A stretch of DNA of 64,000 nt from Ralstonia sp. 25mfcol4.1 (GTDB taxonomy: Bacteria; Pseudomonadota; Gammaproteobacteria; Burkholderiales; Burkholderiaceae). The notes under the pieces are model-generated. The model had not been told where the DNA came from. It saw only the letters and a list, made by a program, of their open reading frames with translations, and searched no databases. Position numbers and translations under genes: made by a program. This document shows positions 50,876 to 59,482 of the stretch, piece by piece. Position 1 is the first letter of the stretch. Each line of letters starts with the position of its first letter. Location of the stretch: NCBI RefSeq assembly GCF_900104095.1, contig NZ_FNJO01000006.1, positions 248,001 through 312,000 of the forward strand, read 5' to 3'.

Positions 50876-53800
50876 ATGAATCTCTCGAAATTCTTTATCG
50901 ATCGCCCGATTTTCGCGGGCGTGCTGTCGGTGCTGATCTTCCTGATCGGCGCCATCTCGATGTTCAAGTTACCGATCTCGGAGTACCCGGAAGTGGTACC
51001 GCCCTCGGTGGTGGTGCGCGCGCAGTTCCCGGGCGCCAACCCGAAGGTGATCGCCGAGACCGTGGCCACGCCGCTGGAGGAACAGATCAACGGCGTCGAG
51101 GACATGCTCTACATGAACTCGCAGGCCAACAGCGACGGCAACCTGACGCTGACGGTGACCTTCAAGCTGGGCACCGACCCGGACAAGGCCCAGCAGCTGG
51201 TGCAGAACCGTGTCTCGCAGGCCGAACCGCGCCTGCCGGAGGACGTGCGCCGGCTGGGCATCACCACGGTCAAGAGCTCGCCTGACCTGACCATGGTGGT
51301 CCACCTGGTATCGCCGAACGACCGCTACGACATGACGTACCTGCGCAACTATGCGCTGATCAACGTGAAGGACCGCCTGGCGCGGATCCAGGGCGTGGGC
51401 CAGGTGCAGATGTTCGGCTCGGGCGACTACTCGATGCGCGTCTGGGTGAACCCGGAGAAGATCGCCGAGCGCGGCCTGGCCGCGTCCGACGTGGTGCGCG
51501 CCATCCGCGAGCAGAACGTGCAGGTGGCGGCCGGCGTGATCGGCCAGTCGCCGTCGCTGCCGGGCACCGACCTGCAGCTGTCGGTGAACGCCCAGGGCCG
51601 TCTGCAGACCGTGGAGGAGTTTGGCGACATCATCGTCAGGACCTCGCCCGACGGCGTGGTGACGTACCTGAAGGACATCGCCCGCATCGAACTGGGCGCG
51701 TCGGAATACGCGCTGCGCTCGCTGCTGGACAACAAGTCCGCCGTGGCGCTGCCGATCTTCCAGTCGCCGGGCTCCAACGCGATCCAGATCTCGAACGACG
51801 TGCGCAAGACCATGGCCGAGCTGAAGGCCAACATGCCGGAAGGCGTGGACTACAGCATCGTCTATGACCCGACGCAGTTCGTGCGCCACTCGATCGAGGC
51901 CGTGGTCCACACGCTGTTCGAGGCCATCGCGCTGGTGGTGCTGGTGGTGATCCTGTTCCTGCAGACGTGGCGCGCTTCGATCATCCCGCTGCTGGCGGTG
52001 CCGGTGTCGATCGTCGGTACGTTCGGCCTGATGCATGCGTTCGGCTTCTCGATCAACGCGCTGAGCCTGTTCGGCCTGGTGCTGGCGATCGGTATCGTGG
52101 TGGACGATGCGATCGTGGTGGTGGAAAACGTCGAGCGGAACATCGAGGAAGGGCTGTCGCCGAAGGAGGCCACCTACAAGGCCATGCGCGAAGTGTCGGG
52201 CCCGATCATCGCCATCGCCCTGACGCTGATCGCCGTGTTCGTGCCGCTGGCGTTCATGACCGGCCTGACCGGCCAGTTCTACAAGCAGTTCGCGCTGACG
52301 ATCTCGATCTCGACGATCATCTCGGCGTTCAACTCGCTGACGCTGTCGCCGGCCCTGTCCGCGCTGCTGCTCAAGGGCCACGACGCGCCCAAGGACTGGC
52401 TGACGCGTGGCATGGACCGTGTCTTCGGCGGCTTCTTCGCCCGCTTCAACCGCTTCTTCGGCCGCAGCTCGGACAGCTATGGCCGTGGCGTGAAGGGCGT
52501 GATCCGCCGCAAGGGTTCGGTGTTCGGCGTCTATGCCGTGATGCTGGTGGCCACCTGGGGCGTGTTCCAGATGGTGCCGAAGGGCTTTGTGCCGGCGCAG
52601 GACAAGCAGTATCTGGTGAGCTTCGCCAAGCTGCCTGACGGCGCCACGCTGGACCGTACCGAGGACGTGATCCGCCGCATGTCGGATATCGCGCTCAAGC
52701 ATCCGGGCGTGGAATCGGCCGTGGCCTTCCCGGGCCTGTCGATCAACGGCTTCACCAACAGCCCGAGCGCCGGCATCGTGTTCGTCACGCTGGATCCGTT
52801 CGACCAGCGCAAGAGCAAGGAGCTGTCTGGCAATGCGATTGCAGCCGACCTGAACAAGCAGTACGGGTCGATCCAGGACGCGTTCATCGCCGTGTTCCCG
52901 CCGCCGCCGGTACAGGGCCTGGGCACGATCGGCGGGTTCAAGATGATGATCGAGGACCGTGCCGCGCTGGGTTACGACGAACTGTTCAGCGCCACCAACG
53001 CGTTCATGACCAAGGCGCGCGCCACCCCGGAGCTGGCTGGCATCTTCAGCAACTACCAGGTGAACGTGCCCCAGCTGGACGTGCAGCTTGACCGCACCAA
53101 GGCCAAGCAGCTGGGCGTGCCGGTGACGGACGTGTTCGAGACGCTGCAGACCTATCTTGGCTCGTCGTACGTGAACGACTTCAACAAGTTCGGTCGTACG
53201 TATCAGGTCAAGGTGCAGGCCGATGCGCAGTTCCGCCAGCATGCCGAGGACATCCTGCAACTGAAGGCGCGCAGCAGTTCCGGCGAAATGGTGCCGCTGT
53301 CGTCGCTGGTGAAGGTCAAGCAGGGCTTCGGTCCGGATAGCGTCACGCGCTACAACGGCTTTACCGCCGCCGATATGAACGGCGGTCCGGCGCCAGGCTT
53401 CTCGTCGGGCCAGGCCCAGGCTGCTGCCGAGCGCATTGCCGCCGAAACGCTGCCCAAGGGCATCGGCTTCGAGTGGACCGAGCTGACGTACCAGGACATC
53501 CTGGCCGGCAACGCGGGGGTGTGGATCTTCCCGCTGTGCGTGCTGCTGGTGTTCCTGGTGCTGGCTGCCCAGTACGAAAGCCTGACGCTGCCGCTGGCGG
53601 TGATCCTGATCGTGCCGATGAGCCTGCTGGCCGCCATGACCGGTGTCTGGCTGACGCGTGGCGACAACAACATCTTCACGCAGATCGGTTTCATCGTGCT
53701 GGTGGGGCTGTCCGCGAAAAACGCGATCCTGATCGTGGAGTTCGCCCGTGAACTGGAACACCAGGGCCGCACCGTGGTGCAGGCCGCGATCGAAGCCAGC

Positions 53801-54067
53801 CGCCTGCGTTTGCGCCCGATCCTGATGACGTCGTTCGCGTTCATCATGGGCGTGGTGCCGCTGGTGGTCTCCACCGGTGCCGGCGCGGAAATGCGCCATG
53901 CCATGGGCGTGGCGGTGTTCGCAGGGATGCTGGGCGTGACGTTCTTCGGCCTGTTCCTGACGCCGGTGTTCTACGTGGCACTGCGTCTGCTGGCCACCCG
54001 CAAGCAGCGTCGTGAAGCGGTTGCGACGGATGTGCCGGCATCGCACGCCGTGCCGTCCGCAGAGTGA
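50876..54067 (+). CDS. RND multidrug efflux pump, inner-membrane (MexF/BpeF/CeoB-like)
   Basis: 1063 residues, twelve membrane helices. It starts MNLSKFFIDRPIFAGVLSVLIF and follows the MexF sequence closely along its length: PISEYPEVVPPSVVVRAQFPGANPKVI, GIVVDDAIVVVENVERNIEEGLSP (helix 4 with the proton-relay Asp pair) and the K of helix 10 (LSAKNAILIVEFARELE). It is the HAE1 subfamily that exports chloramphenicol, quinolones and trimethoprim in relatives; the substrate here is inferred from that similarity. The adaptor gene ends 103 bp upstream and the outer-membrane gene overlaps its stop by 1 bp. Confidence 0.95.
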   Translation: MNLSKFFIDRPIFAGVLSVLIFLIGAISMFKLPISEYPEVVPPSVVVRAQFPGANPKVIAETVATPLEEQINGVEDMLYMNSQANSDGNLTLTVTFKLGTDPDKAQQLVQNRVSQAEPRLPEDVRRLGITTVKSSPDLTMVVHLVSPNDRYDMTYLRNYALINVKDRLARIQGVGQVQMFGSGDYSMRVWVNPEKIAERGLAASDVVRAIREQNVQVAAGVIGQSPSLPGTDLQLSVNAQGRLQTVEEFGDIIVRTSPDGVVTYLKDIARIELGASEYALRSLLDNKSAVALPIFQSPGSNAIQISNDVRKTMAELKANMPEGVDYSIVYDPTQFVRHSIEAVVHTLFEAIALVVLVVILFLQTWRASIIPLLAVPVSIVGTFGLMHAFGFSINALSLFGLVLAIGIVVDDAIVVVENVERNIEEGLSPKEATYKAMREVSGPIIAIALTLIAVFVPLAFMTGLTGQFYKQFALTISISTIISAFNSLTLSPALSALLLKGHDAPKDWLTRGMDRVFGGFFARFNRFFGRSSDSYGRGVKGVIRRKGSVFGVYAVMLVATWGVFQMVPKGFVPAQDKQYLVSFAKLPDGATLDRTEDVIRRMSDIALKHPGVESAVAFPGLSINGFTNSPSAGIVFVTLDPFDQRKSKELSGNAIAADLNKQYGSIQDAFIAVFPPPPVQGLGTIGGFKMMIEDRAALGYDELFSATNAFMTKARATPELAGIFSNYQVNVPQLDVQLDRTKAKQLGVPVTDVFETLQTYLGSSYVNDFNKFGRTYQVKVQADAQFRQHAEDILQLKARSSSGEMVPLSSLVKVKQGFGPDSVTRYNGFTAADMNGGPAPGFSSGQAQAAAERIAAETLPKGIGFEWTELTYQDILAGNAGVWIFPLCVLLVFLVLAAQYESLTLPLAVILIVPMSLLAAMTGVWLTRGDNNIFTQIGFIVLVGLSAKNAILIVEFARELEHQGRTVVQAAIEASRLRLRPILMTSFAFIMGVVPLVVSTGAGAEMRHAMGVAVFAGMLGVTFFGLFLTPVFYVALRLLATRKQRREAVATDVPASHAVPSAE

Positions 54068-55563
54068 TGGTGAAAGACATGAACAACATCGTGATGAAGC
54101 AGTACCTGCCCAGGCTTGGCGCCCTGGCCGCCGCGCTGGTGCTGGCCGGCTGCTCGCTGGCACCGACCTACAAGGTGCCCGAGACGCCCACCGCCGCCAC
54201 CTTCAAGGAAGCCGATGCGGCCGCTACCGAGGGCGCGCAGTGGAAGACCGCCACGCCGGCCGAAGGCCAGCAACGCGGCGACTGGTGGCGCGTGTTCGGC
54301 GACGCCGAGCTGGACCGCCTGATCGACGCCGCCAACGCCCATAACCAGGACCTGGCCGCAGCCGCGGCCCGCCTGAAGCAGGCGCGGGCCTTCACCGGCG
54401 CCACCGAGGCGGACCTGTATCCGCAGCTGAGCGCGGGTTTCGACCCGACGCGTACGCAGCCGTCGGCCGCGTCGCAGGGCCTGCCGGACGGCACGCGCGT
54501 ATCGCCGCAGACCGTGTACAAGGCGCGGCTGTTCGCCAACTACGAGCTCGACCTGTTCGGTCGCGTGGCCAGCAGCGTGAATGCTGCCCGCGCCGAAGAG
54601 AAGGGCGCCGAGGACCTGTACCGCTCGGTGCAGCTCGCGCTGCAAGCCGATGTGGCGCAGGCATACTTCGCCCTTCGTACGCTTGATAGCGACCGTGAGC
54701 TGCTGAACGCGACGATCAAGTTGCGCGAGGATTCGCTGTCGCTGCTGCGCAAGCGCTACGAGGCAGGCGAGACGACCGACCTGGACCCGGCCCGCGCCGA
54801 ATCGGAACTGGGCACGGCGCGTGCCGACCTGGCCAGCATCGAGCGTCGCCGCGCCAACCAGGAACACGCGCTGGCGGTGCTGACCGGCGTGGCCCCTTCG
54901 CAGTTCGGGCTGGCCGCCAGGCCGTTCGACACGGCGCCGGTGGCGGTGCCGGCGGGGCTGCCGTCGGAACTGCTGGAGCGCCGTCCCGACATCGCTGCGG
55001 CGGAGCGCCAGATGGCGGCCGCCAATGCGCGGATCGGCATTGCAAAGGCCGCGTTCTTCCCGCGCATCTCGCTGACGGCGCTGTTCGGCTTCGAGTCGTC
55101 GGATCTGTCGAACCTGTTCAAGTGGTCGTCGCGGACATGGATGCTCGGGCCGCTGGTGGGCACGACGGTGGCGCAAACCATCTTTGATGGTGGCCGCAAC
55201 AGCTCGAACCTGGCCGGCGCCCGCGCCGCCCACGAGGAAAGCGTGGCCCGTTACCAGCAGACCGTGCTGGTGGCCTTCCGCGAGGTCGAAGACAGCCTGG
55301 CCGATGTGCGCTGGCTCAGCCAGCAGGCCACGGCGCTCGACGGCGCACTGGCCGGCGCCAGGCGGGCACAGCGCATCTCGCGCAGCCGCTACGATGCCGG
55401 CGCCGTCGATTACCTGACGGTGATCGACGCGGACCGCACCGTGCTGCAGTCGCAGCGCGATGCCAACGCGGTGGCCGGCCTGCGCGCCGCGGCGACGGTG
55501 TCGCTGGTGCGCAGCCTGGGCGGTGGCTGGGGTCCGTTGCCGGAGGCCGTGGCGAAGAACTGA
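54067..55563 (+). CDS. RND outer-membrane factor lipoprotein (OprN/OpcM-like)
   Basis: About 498 residues. Lipoprotein signal peptide with lipobox LAGC (residues 27-30, ALVLAGCSLAP), then the two TolC-type repeats: RGDWWRVFGDAELDRLIDAANAHNQDLAAAAARLKQARA and SRSRYDAGAVDYLTVIDADRTVLQSQRDANAVAG. It forms the outer-membrane channel of the pump. ATG 54067 overlaps the RND stop codon (TGATG), so translation is coupled; ATG 54079 is an alternative. A Leu/Ala-rich helix region is conserved with OprN, OprM and OpcM. Confidence 0.95.
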   Translation: MVKDMNNIVMKQYLPRLGALAAALVLAGCSLAPTYKVPETPTAATFKEADAAATEGAQWKTATPAEGQQRGDWWRVFGDAELDRLIDAANAHNQDLAAAAARLKQARAFTGATEADLYPQLSAGFDPTRTQPSAASQGLPDGTRVSPQTVYKARLFANYELDLFGRVASSVNAARAEEKGAEDLYRSVQLALQADVAQAYFALRTLDSDRELLNATIKLREDSLSLLRKRYEAGETTDLDPARAESELGTARADLASIERRRANQEHALAVLTGVAPSQFGLAARPFDTAPVAVPAGLPSELLERRPDIAAAERQMAAANARIGIAKAAFFPRISLTALFGFESSDLSNLFKWSSRTWMLGPLVGTTVAQTIFDGGRNSSNLAGARAAHEESVARYQQTVLVAFREVEDSLADVRWLSQQATALDGALAGARRAQRISRSRYDAGAVDYLTVIDADRTVLQSQRDANAVAGLRAAATVSLVRSLGGGWGPLPEAVAKN

Positions 55564-55592
55564 GGCAGCTTCGCCTGCCGCTGTGGGTGTCG

Positions 55593-55616
55593 CCCTCTCC
55601 CGCAAGCGGGGGAGGG
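55593..55616. repeat. Dispersed hairpin element, copy 3
   Basis: CCCTCTCCCGC pairs with GCGGGGGAGGG around AA, with one G-T pair. It lies 29 bp after the efflux operon stop. Same family as 24952 and 47102. Confidence 0.6.
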
Positions 55617-55644
55617 TGGTAAACACAATCGGTCACAAACATGG

Positions 55645-55689
55645 CTGGCGCGATGTTTCCAGGTCACTACACTGGAAATATCGCGCCAG
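55645..55689. promoter_or_regulatory. 18-bp inverted repeat upstream of the bactofilin-like gene
   Basis: CTGGCGCGATGTTTCCAG (55645-55662) and CTGGAAATATCGCGCCAG (55672-55689) match in 17 of 18 positions, with a 9-bp spacer. In the leader of the next gene it would form a strong mRNA hairpin; in DNA it is a large palindromic protein site. It ends 22 bp before the start codon. Confidence 0.65.
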
Positions 55690-55711
55690 TTCTGTTTTAG
55701 GGAGGGCCGAT

Positions 55712-56107
55712 ATGCGAATCCTTCGCCGGATGGCCGTCGCGGTTGTCCTGCTCGGCACCTTGCTGCCCGTCGTCTGCACCGGCCAGTCCGTTACCGGTTC
55801 CATCGCCGTGGGCGGTTCCGCACGGGTGAAAGGGCCGGCCACGGTGAACGGCACCTTGAGCGTGGATGGCCATGTCTACGCCAACGGCCCGCTCACCGCT
55901 GCGTGGTTCGCGTCGCCTGGGCGCGGGTATCCGCCGCCGATGGAGCGGTCGCTGCTCAAGGTCTTTCATGGGCCGCTGACCGTGCAGGGATCGATGGTGG
56001 TGCACGGCGATCTCTATGTCGACGGCCCGCTGACGGTCAACGGGCCGCTTGAGGCGGGCGGCGGCATCGACGCCAACGGGCCGATGGTGGAGCGCCACGC
56101 ACGTTGA
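55712..56107 (+). CDS. Exported bactofilin-like repeat protein
   Basis: 131 residues. A signal peptide covers about 1-25 (MAVAVVLLGTLLPVVCTG/Q). The mature part repeats a short beta-strand turn pattern: VTGSIAVGGSARVKGPATVNGTLSVDGHVYANGPLTA and GPLTVQGSMVVHGDLYVDGPLTVNGPLEAGGGIDANGPM. The V-x-G-x-[LI]-x-V-x-G periodicity is that of beta-helical, polymer-forming bactofilins, but those are cytoplasmic, so an exported relative is unusual. AGGGAGGGCC precedes ATG 55712. The DUF2127 gene overlaps its stop by 1 bp. Confidence 0.75.
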   Translation: MRILRRMAVAVVLLGTLLPVVCTGQSVTGSIAVGGSARVKGPATVNGTLSVDGHVYANGPLTAAWFASPGRGYPPPMERSLLKVFHGPLTVQGSMVVHGDLYVDGPLTVNGPLEAGGGIDANGPMVERHAR

Positions 56108-56610
56108 TGTTGCACAATGGCGACTTCGCTGATTTTCACGAACTCGTCATGGCGCACGTCAGCCCCGCAGTTGGCCTCAAGAGCATTGCCCTGTTCGAAG
56201 CCGCCAAGGGCGCCCTGGTGATCCTGGCCGGGCTTGGCCTGGTGGCGTTGCTGCACGCCGATGCACAGGCGCTGGCCGAAGCCATTGTCGGCCGTTTCCA
56301 CCTGAATCCCGCCAGCCACTATCCGAAGGTGTTCCTGGCACTGCTGTCCAATCCCAGCGACGGCCGGCTGTGGGCCATCGGCGGGTCGGCCGCGGTGTAC
56401 GCGCTGATGCGCTTCGCCGAGGCCTACGGGCTGTGGCGTGGGCGTGCCTGGGGCAACTGGCTCGGCGTCTGGTCCGGCGGGATCTACATTCCGGTGGAGC
56501 TGTACGAGGCGGTGCGGCATCCCACGTGGATCCATGTGGGGCTGGCGGCGGCCAACGCGCTGGTGGTGGTCTACCTCGTGCAAAGCCTGGCACGCCACAC
56601 GGTCAAGTAA
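56107..56610 (+). CDS. DUF2127 membrane protein
   Basis: 167 residues with about four membrane helices (LKSIALFEAAKGALVILAGLGLVALL, WAIGGSAAVYALMRFAEAYGLW, WGNWLGVWSGGIYIPVELYEAV and a last helix). DUF2127 is a conserved membrane family with no assigned role. The start ATG shares a base with the stop codon of the bactofilin-like gene (TGATG), so the two are coupled, and both follow the 18-bp inverted repeat. Confidence 0.85.
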   Translation: MLHNGDFADFHELVMAHVSPAVGLKSIALFEAAKGALVILAGLGLVALLHADAQALAEAIVGRFHLNPASHYPKVFLALLSNPSDGRLWAIGGSAAVYALMRFAEAYGLWRGRAWGNWLGVWSGGIYIPVELYEAVRHPTWIHVGLAAANALVVVYLVQSLARHTVK

Positions 56611-56725
56611 GCCGGGCGGCGCAAATCTGCTAAGGTAGACGCGATGCCGCGCGCCTGGCGTGCGGCCGTCCTGCCACGCGGTGCTGTCAGACAGCCACCG
56701 ATATCAACCGCCCTAGAGACCCATC

Positions 56726-57016
56726 ATGATTCACGAAATTGCACAGATCACGATCAAGCCCGGCATGGAAGCGCAGTTCGAAGCCAACGTGGCCAAGGCC
56801 AAGCCGCTGTTCCTGCGGTCGAAGGGCTGCCACGGCCTGAATCTGCAGCGGTCGATCGAACAGCCGTCGCAGTACACGCTGGTGGTGGCCTGGGAGACCG
56901 TGGAAGACCATATGGTTCATTTCCGCGAGTCGGACGAATTCCAGGAATGGCGCAAGCTGGTCAGCGACTGCTTTGCCGCGCCGCCGGCCGTTCATCACGT
57001 CAACACGGTGCTCTGA
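56726..57016 (+). CDS. Antibiotic-biosynthesis-monooxygenase (ABM) domain protein
   Basis: 96 residues of ABM ferredoxin-like fold: MIHEIAQITIKPGMEAQFEANVAKAKPLFLRSKGCHGLNLQRSIEQPSQYTLVVAWETVEDHMVHFRESDEFQEW. These small dimers include quinol monooxygenases and heme-degrading enzymes, plus many with unknown roles. H77 or E64 could line a pocket, but a reaction cannot be assigned. It lies 68 bp before pssA on the same strand, possibly cotranscribed. Confidence 0.85.
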   Translation: MIHEIAQITIKPGMEAQFEANVAKAKPLFLRSKGCHGLNLQRSIEQPSQYTLVVAWETVEDHMVHFRESDEFQEWRKLVSDCFAAPPAVHHVNTVL

Positions 57017-57084
57017 GCGGCCCGATCGCGACTGACCGCCCACGCACGTGACGCAGGCGCCGATGCGCCAAAGGAGCCCGCCGC

Positions 57085-57723
57085 ATGTCGACACCTCAGC
57101 AGCGCCCCCGGCATTTTTCGATGCTGCGCGACCTGCAGCTGGCGGATTTCTTCACGCTGGCCAACGCGGCGTGCGGCATGGGTTCGGTGTTCTACGCGAT
57201 GTATTTCGTCGCCGAACCGTCGCTCAGGCATTTCTATATCGCGGCGGCGCTGGCGCCGGCCGCGTTCATCTTCGATGTGCTGGACGGGCGCATCGCCCGC
57301 TGGCGCCACGCCCATTCGGCGCTGGGCCGTGAACTGGATTCGCTGTCGGACATCATCTCGTTCGGCGTCGGTCCGGCCACCCTGGCGTTTGCGGCCGGCA
57401 TGCGCGGCGGCTGGGACCTGGCCGCGCTGATGTACTTCGTCTGCTGCGGCGTCAGCCGCCTGGCCCGCTTCAACGTCACGGCCGAGACCCTGGCCGAAGG
57501 CTCGGCCCTGGGCAAGGTCAAATACTTCGAAGGCACGCCCATTCCCACCAGCGTGGTACTCACCGGCATTCTGGCCTGGTGCGCCTCGCATGGCCTGATC
57601 GGCGACGCCCTGCCAGCCGGCGCGATGGCCATCGGCCCCGGCACGTTCCACCCGATGTCGCTGCTGTTTGTGCTGAGCGGCTCGCTGATGATCAGCAAGA
57701 CGCTGCGGATTCCGAAGTTCTGA
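57085..57723 (+). CDS. pssA: CDP-diacylglycerol-serine O-phosphatidyltransferase
   Basis: 212 residues with about six membrane helices. The CDP-alcohol phosphatidyltransferase signature DG-x2-AR-x8-G-x3-D-x3-D is read as DGRIARWRHAHSALGRELDSLSD (about residues 69-91), with the metal-binding Asp residues in place. It makes phosphatidylserine, the precursor of phosphatidylethanolamine. The first helices (LADFFTLANAACGMGSVF) are as in the bacterial type II enzymes. ATG 57085 has AAAGGAG upstream. Confidence 0.85.
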   Translation: MSTPQQRPRHFSMLRDLQLADFFTLANAACGMGSVFYAMYFVAEPSLRHFYIAAALAPAAFIFDVLDGRIARWRHAHSALGRELDSLSDIISFGVGPATLAFAAGMRGGWDLAALMYFVCCGVSRLARFNVTAETLAEGSALGKVKYFEGTPIPTSVVLTGILAWCASHGLIGDALPAGAMAIGPGTFHPMSLLFVLSGSLMISKTLRIPKF

Positions 57724-57836
57724 CCCGGCTATTCTGCGTCGAAATCTTTTAAAACGGCTGCGAAGACTTTGAATCGACGCCTGGAGGCGGCTGCGCTATG
57801 TTCGGCGCGTATCCGAACCCTCGAGGAGCCGTCTTC

Positions 57837-59351
57837 ATGCCGAATTCCGTTGCCACCAGGCTGGGCTGCCTGACGCTGCTTGCCGCCGGGCTTGCCGGGT
57901 GTGCGTCCCAGGCGCCGTCTTCCTACAGGATGACCACGCCGATCCCGCCCCAGATCACCACGCCGGCGTCGGTCGATACCCGCATTGGCAGGCTGGAGTT
58001 TTTCGACGGCGTGCCGACGGCCGCGACGGCCCGGAAGGTCTTTGACAACATCGATTTCGCGCGCGGGGTCGAGGCGTTCCTGAATGGCGTACCCGGTGCG
58101 TCGATGGTCGCCATCCGCACTGGCTTGCGCAGCGTGGGCGCGGTGGACAGCACCGTGGGCGTGTACGAGCAGCTGATGGATTCGAAGTCGATCTACCTGA
58201 CGCCGAACAGCGAGACCATCTATTTCTGGAACTGGATGGATCTCAAGGACGGCCCGGTGGTGGTGGAAACCCCGCCGAACATCCTCGGCGTGGTTGACGA
58301 TTTCTGGTTCCGCTATGTCACGGACATGGGCAACGCAGGGCCGGACAAGGGCAAGGGCGGCAAGTACCTGTTCGTGCCGCCCGGCTACACCGGCCAGCTG
58401 CCGGCCAGCGGCTACTACATCGTCAAGAGCCCCACGTACGGCAACCTGCTGTTCGGCCGGGCGTTCATGCAGCATGGCGACCCGCGTCCCGGCGTGGCAA
58501 GCCTGAAGGCCGGGCTCAGGGTCTACCGGCTGGCTGATGCGGCACGGCCGCCGGAGACGAAGTTCATCAACCTGTCGGGCAAGGTCATGAATACCGTCCA
58601 CGCCAACGACTTCAGCTTCTACGAAGAGGTCAACCAGATCATCCAGGAAGAGCCGGCCGGCGCGTACGGGCCCGACATGACTGGCATCTTGGCTGCCATC
58701 GGCATGCAGAAGGGCAAGCCGTTCGCGCCCGATGCACGCATGAAGCAGATCCTGACCGACAGCGTGGCGGTGGGCAACGCAACGGCCCGTGCCATCGACT
58801 TCCGCAATCGCGACCCGCGCACGCTGATCTTCCCGGACCGCCGCTGGACCACGCCGTTCATCGGCGGCAGCTATGAATGGCTGGACAATGGCGCCCGCAA
58901 CTTCGACGCGCGCACGCTGTTCTTCTACGCCGCCACGATCGACACGCCCGCGATGGCCGTGGCGATGCCCGGCATCGGCTCGCAGTACGCGGCATCGAAC
59001 CTCGACGCCGCCGGCAACCCGCTGGATGGGGCCAAGACCTATCGCCTGCACGTGCCGCCCAACGTGCCGGTCAAGGATTTCTGGTCGGTGGTGGTGTACG
59101 ACACGCAGACCCGCTCGATGCTGCAGACGGACCAGCAGTTCCCGAGCCTGTCCAGCGAGAAATCGCTGGTGAAGAATGCCGACGGCTCTGCCGACCTTTA
59201 CTTCGGCCCGCAGCCGCCCGCCGGCAGGCAGGCCAACTGGATCCAGACCATTCCGGGCAAGAGCTGGTTCACGATCTTCCGGCTCTACGGCCCGCTGCAG
59301 CCGTGGTTCGACAAGCAGTGGAAGCTCGACGACATCGTCGAGGCCTCGTAA
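57837..59351 (+). CDS. DUF1254/DUF1214 lipoprotein
   Basis: 504 residues. Lipobox LAGC at about 18-21 (LLAAGLAGCAS), so a probable outer- or inner-membrane lipoprotein in the periplasm. Residues about 60-200 are DUF1254 (MVAIRTGLRSVGAVDSTVGVYEQLMDSKSIYLTPNSETIYFWNWMDLKDGPVVVETPP) and about 350-480 DUF1214 (AKTYRLHVPPNVPVKDFWSVVVYDTQTRSML). The paired domains are common in soil bacteria; no reaction is established. I start at ATG 57837 (CGAGGAG upstream) rather than 57798. It precedes an old yellow enzyme by 131 bp. Confidence 0.9.
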   Translation: MPNSVATRLGCLTLLAAGLAGCASQAPSSYRMTTPIPPQITTPASVDTRIGRLEFFDGVPTAATARKVFDNIDFARGVEAFLNGVPGASMVAIRTGLRSVGAVDSTVGVYEQLMDSKSIYLTPNSETIYFWNWMDLKDGPVVVETPPNILGVVDDFWFRYVTDMGNAGPDKGKGGKYLFVPPGYTGQLPASGYYIVKSPTYGNLLFGRAFMQHGDPRPGVASLKAGLRVYRLADAARPPETKFINLSGKVMNTVHANDFSFYEEVNQIIQEEPAGAYGPDMTGILAAIGMQKGKPFAPDARMKQILTDSVAVGNATARAIDFRNRDPRTLIFPDRRWTTPFIGGSYEWLDNGARNFDARTLFFYAATIDTPAMAVAMPGIGSQYAASNLDAAGNPLDGAKTYRLHVPPNVPVKDFWSVVVYDTQTRSMLQTDQQFPSLSSEKSLVKNADGSADLYFGPQPPAGRQANWIQTIPGKSWFTIFRLYGPLQPWFDKQWKLDDIVEAS

Positions 59352-59482
59352 GCCCAGGCTGCCAGGCGGGAGATTCCACGACGGAGGCAGGGTCAGCAAG
59401 GTTTGCGGGCGGCGTCTACAATCCTCCGGGACGTTGCCCGCTCCCGCGCAGGGAGCGCCCGTGGACTCCAAGGAAACTCCCC

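Noticed and set aside
50969-54163. 1064-residue minus-strand frame
   Set aside because: It mirrors the RND pump gene, is rich in His, Arg and Gln as expected for an antisense frame of a G+C-rich gene, and has no domain.
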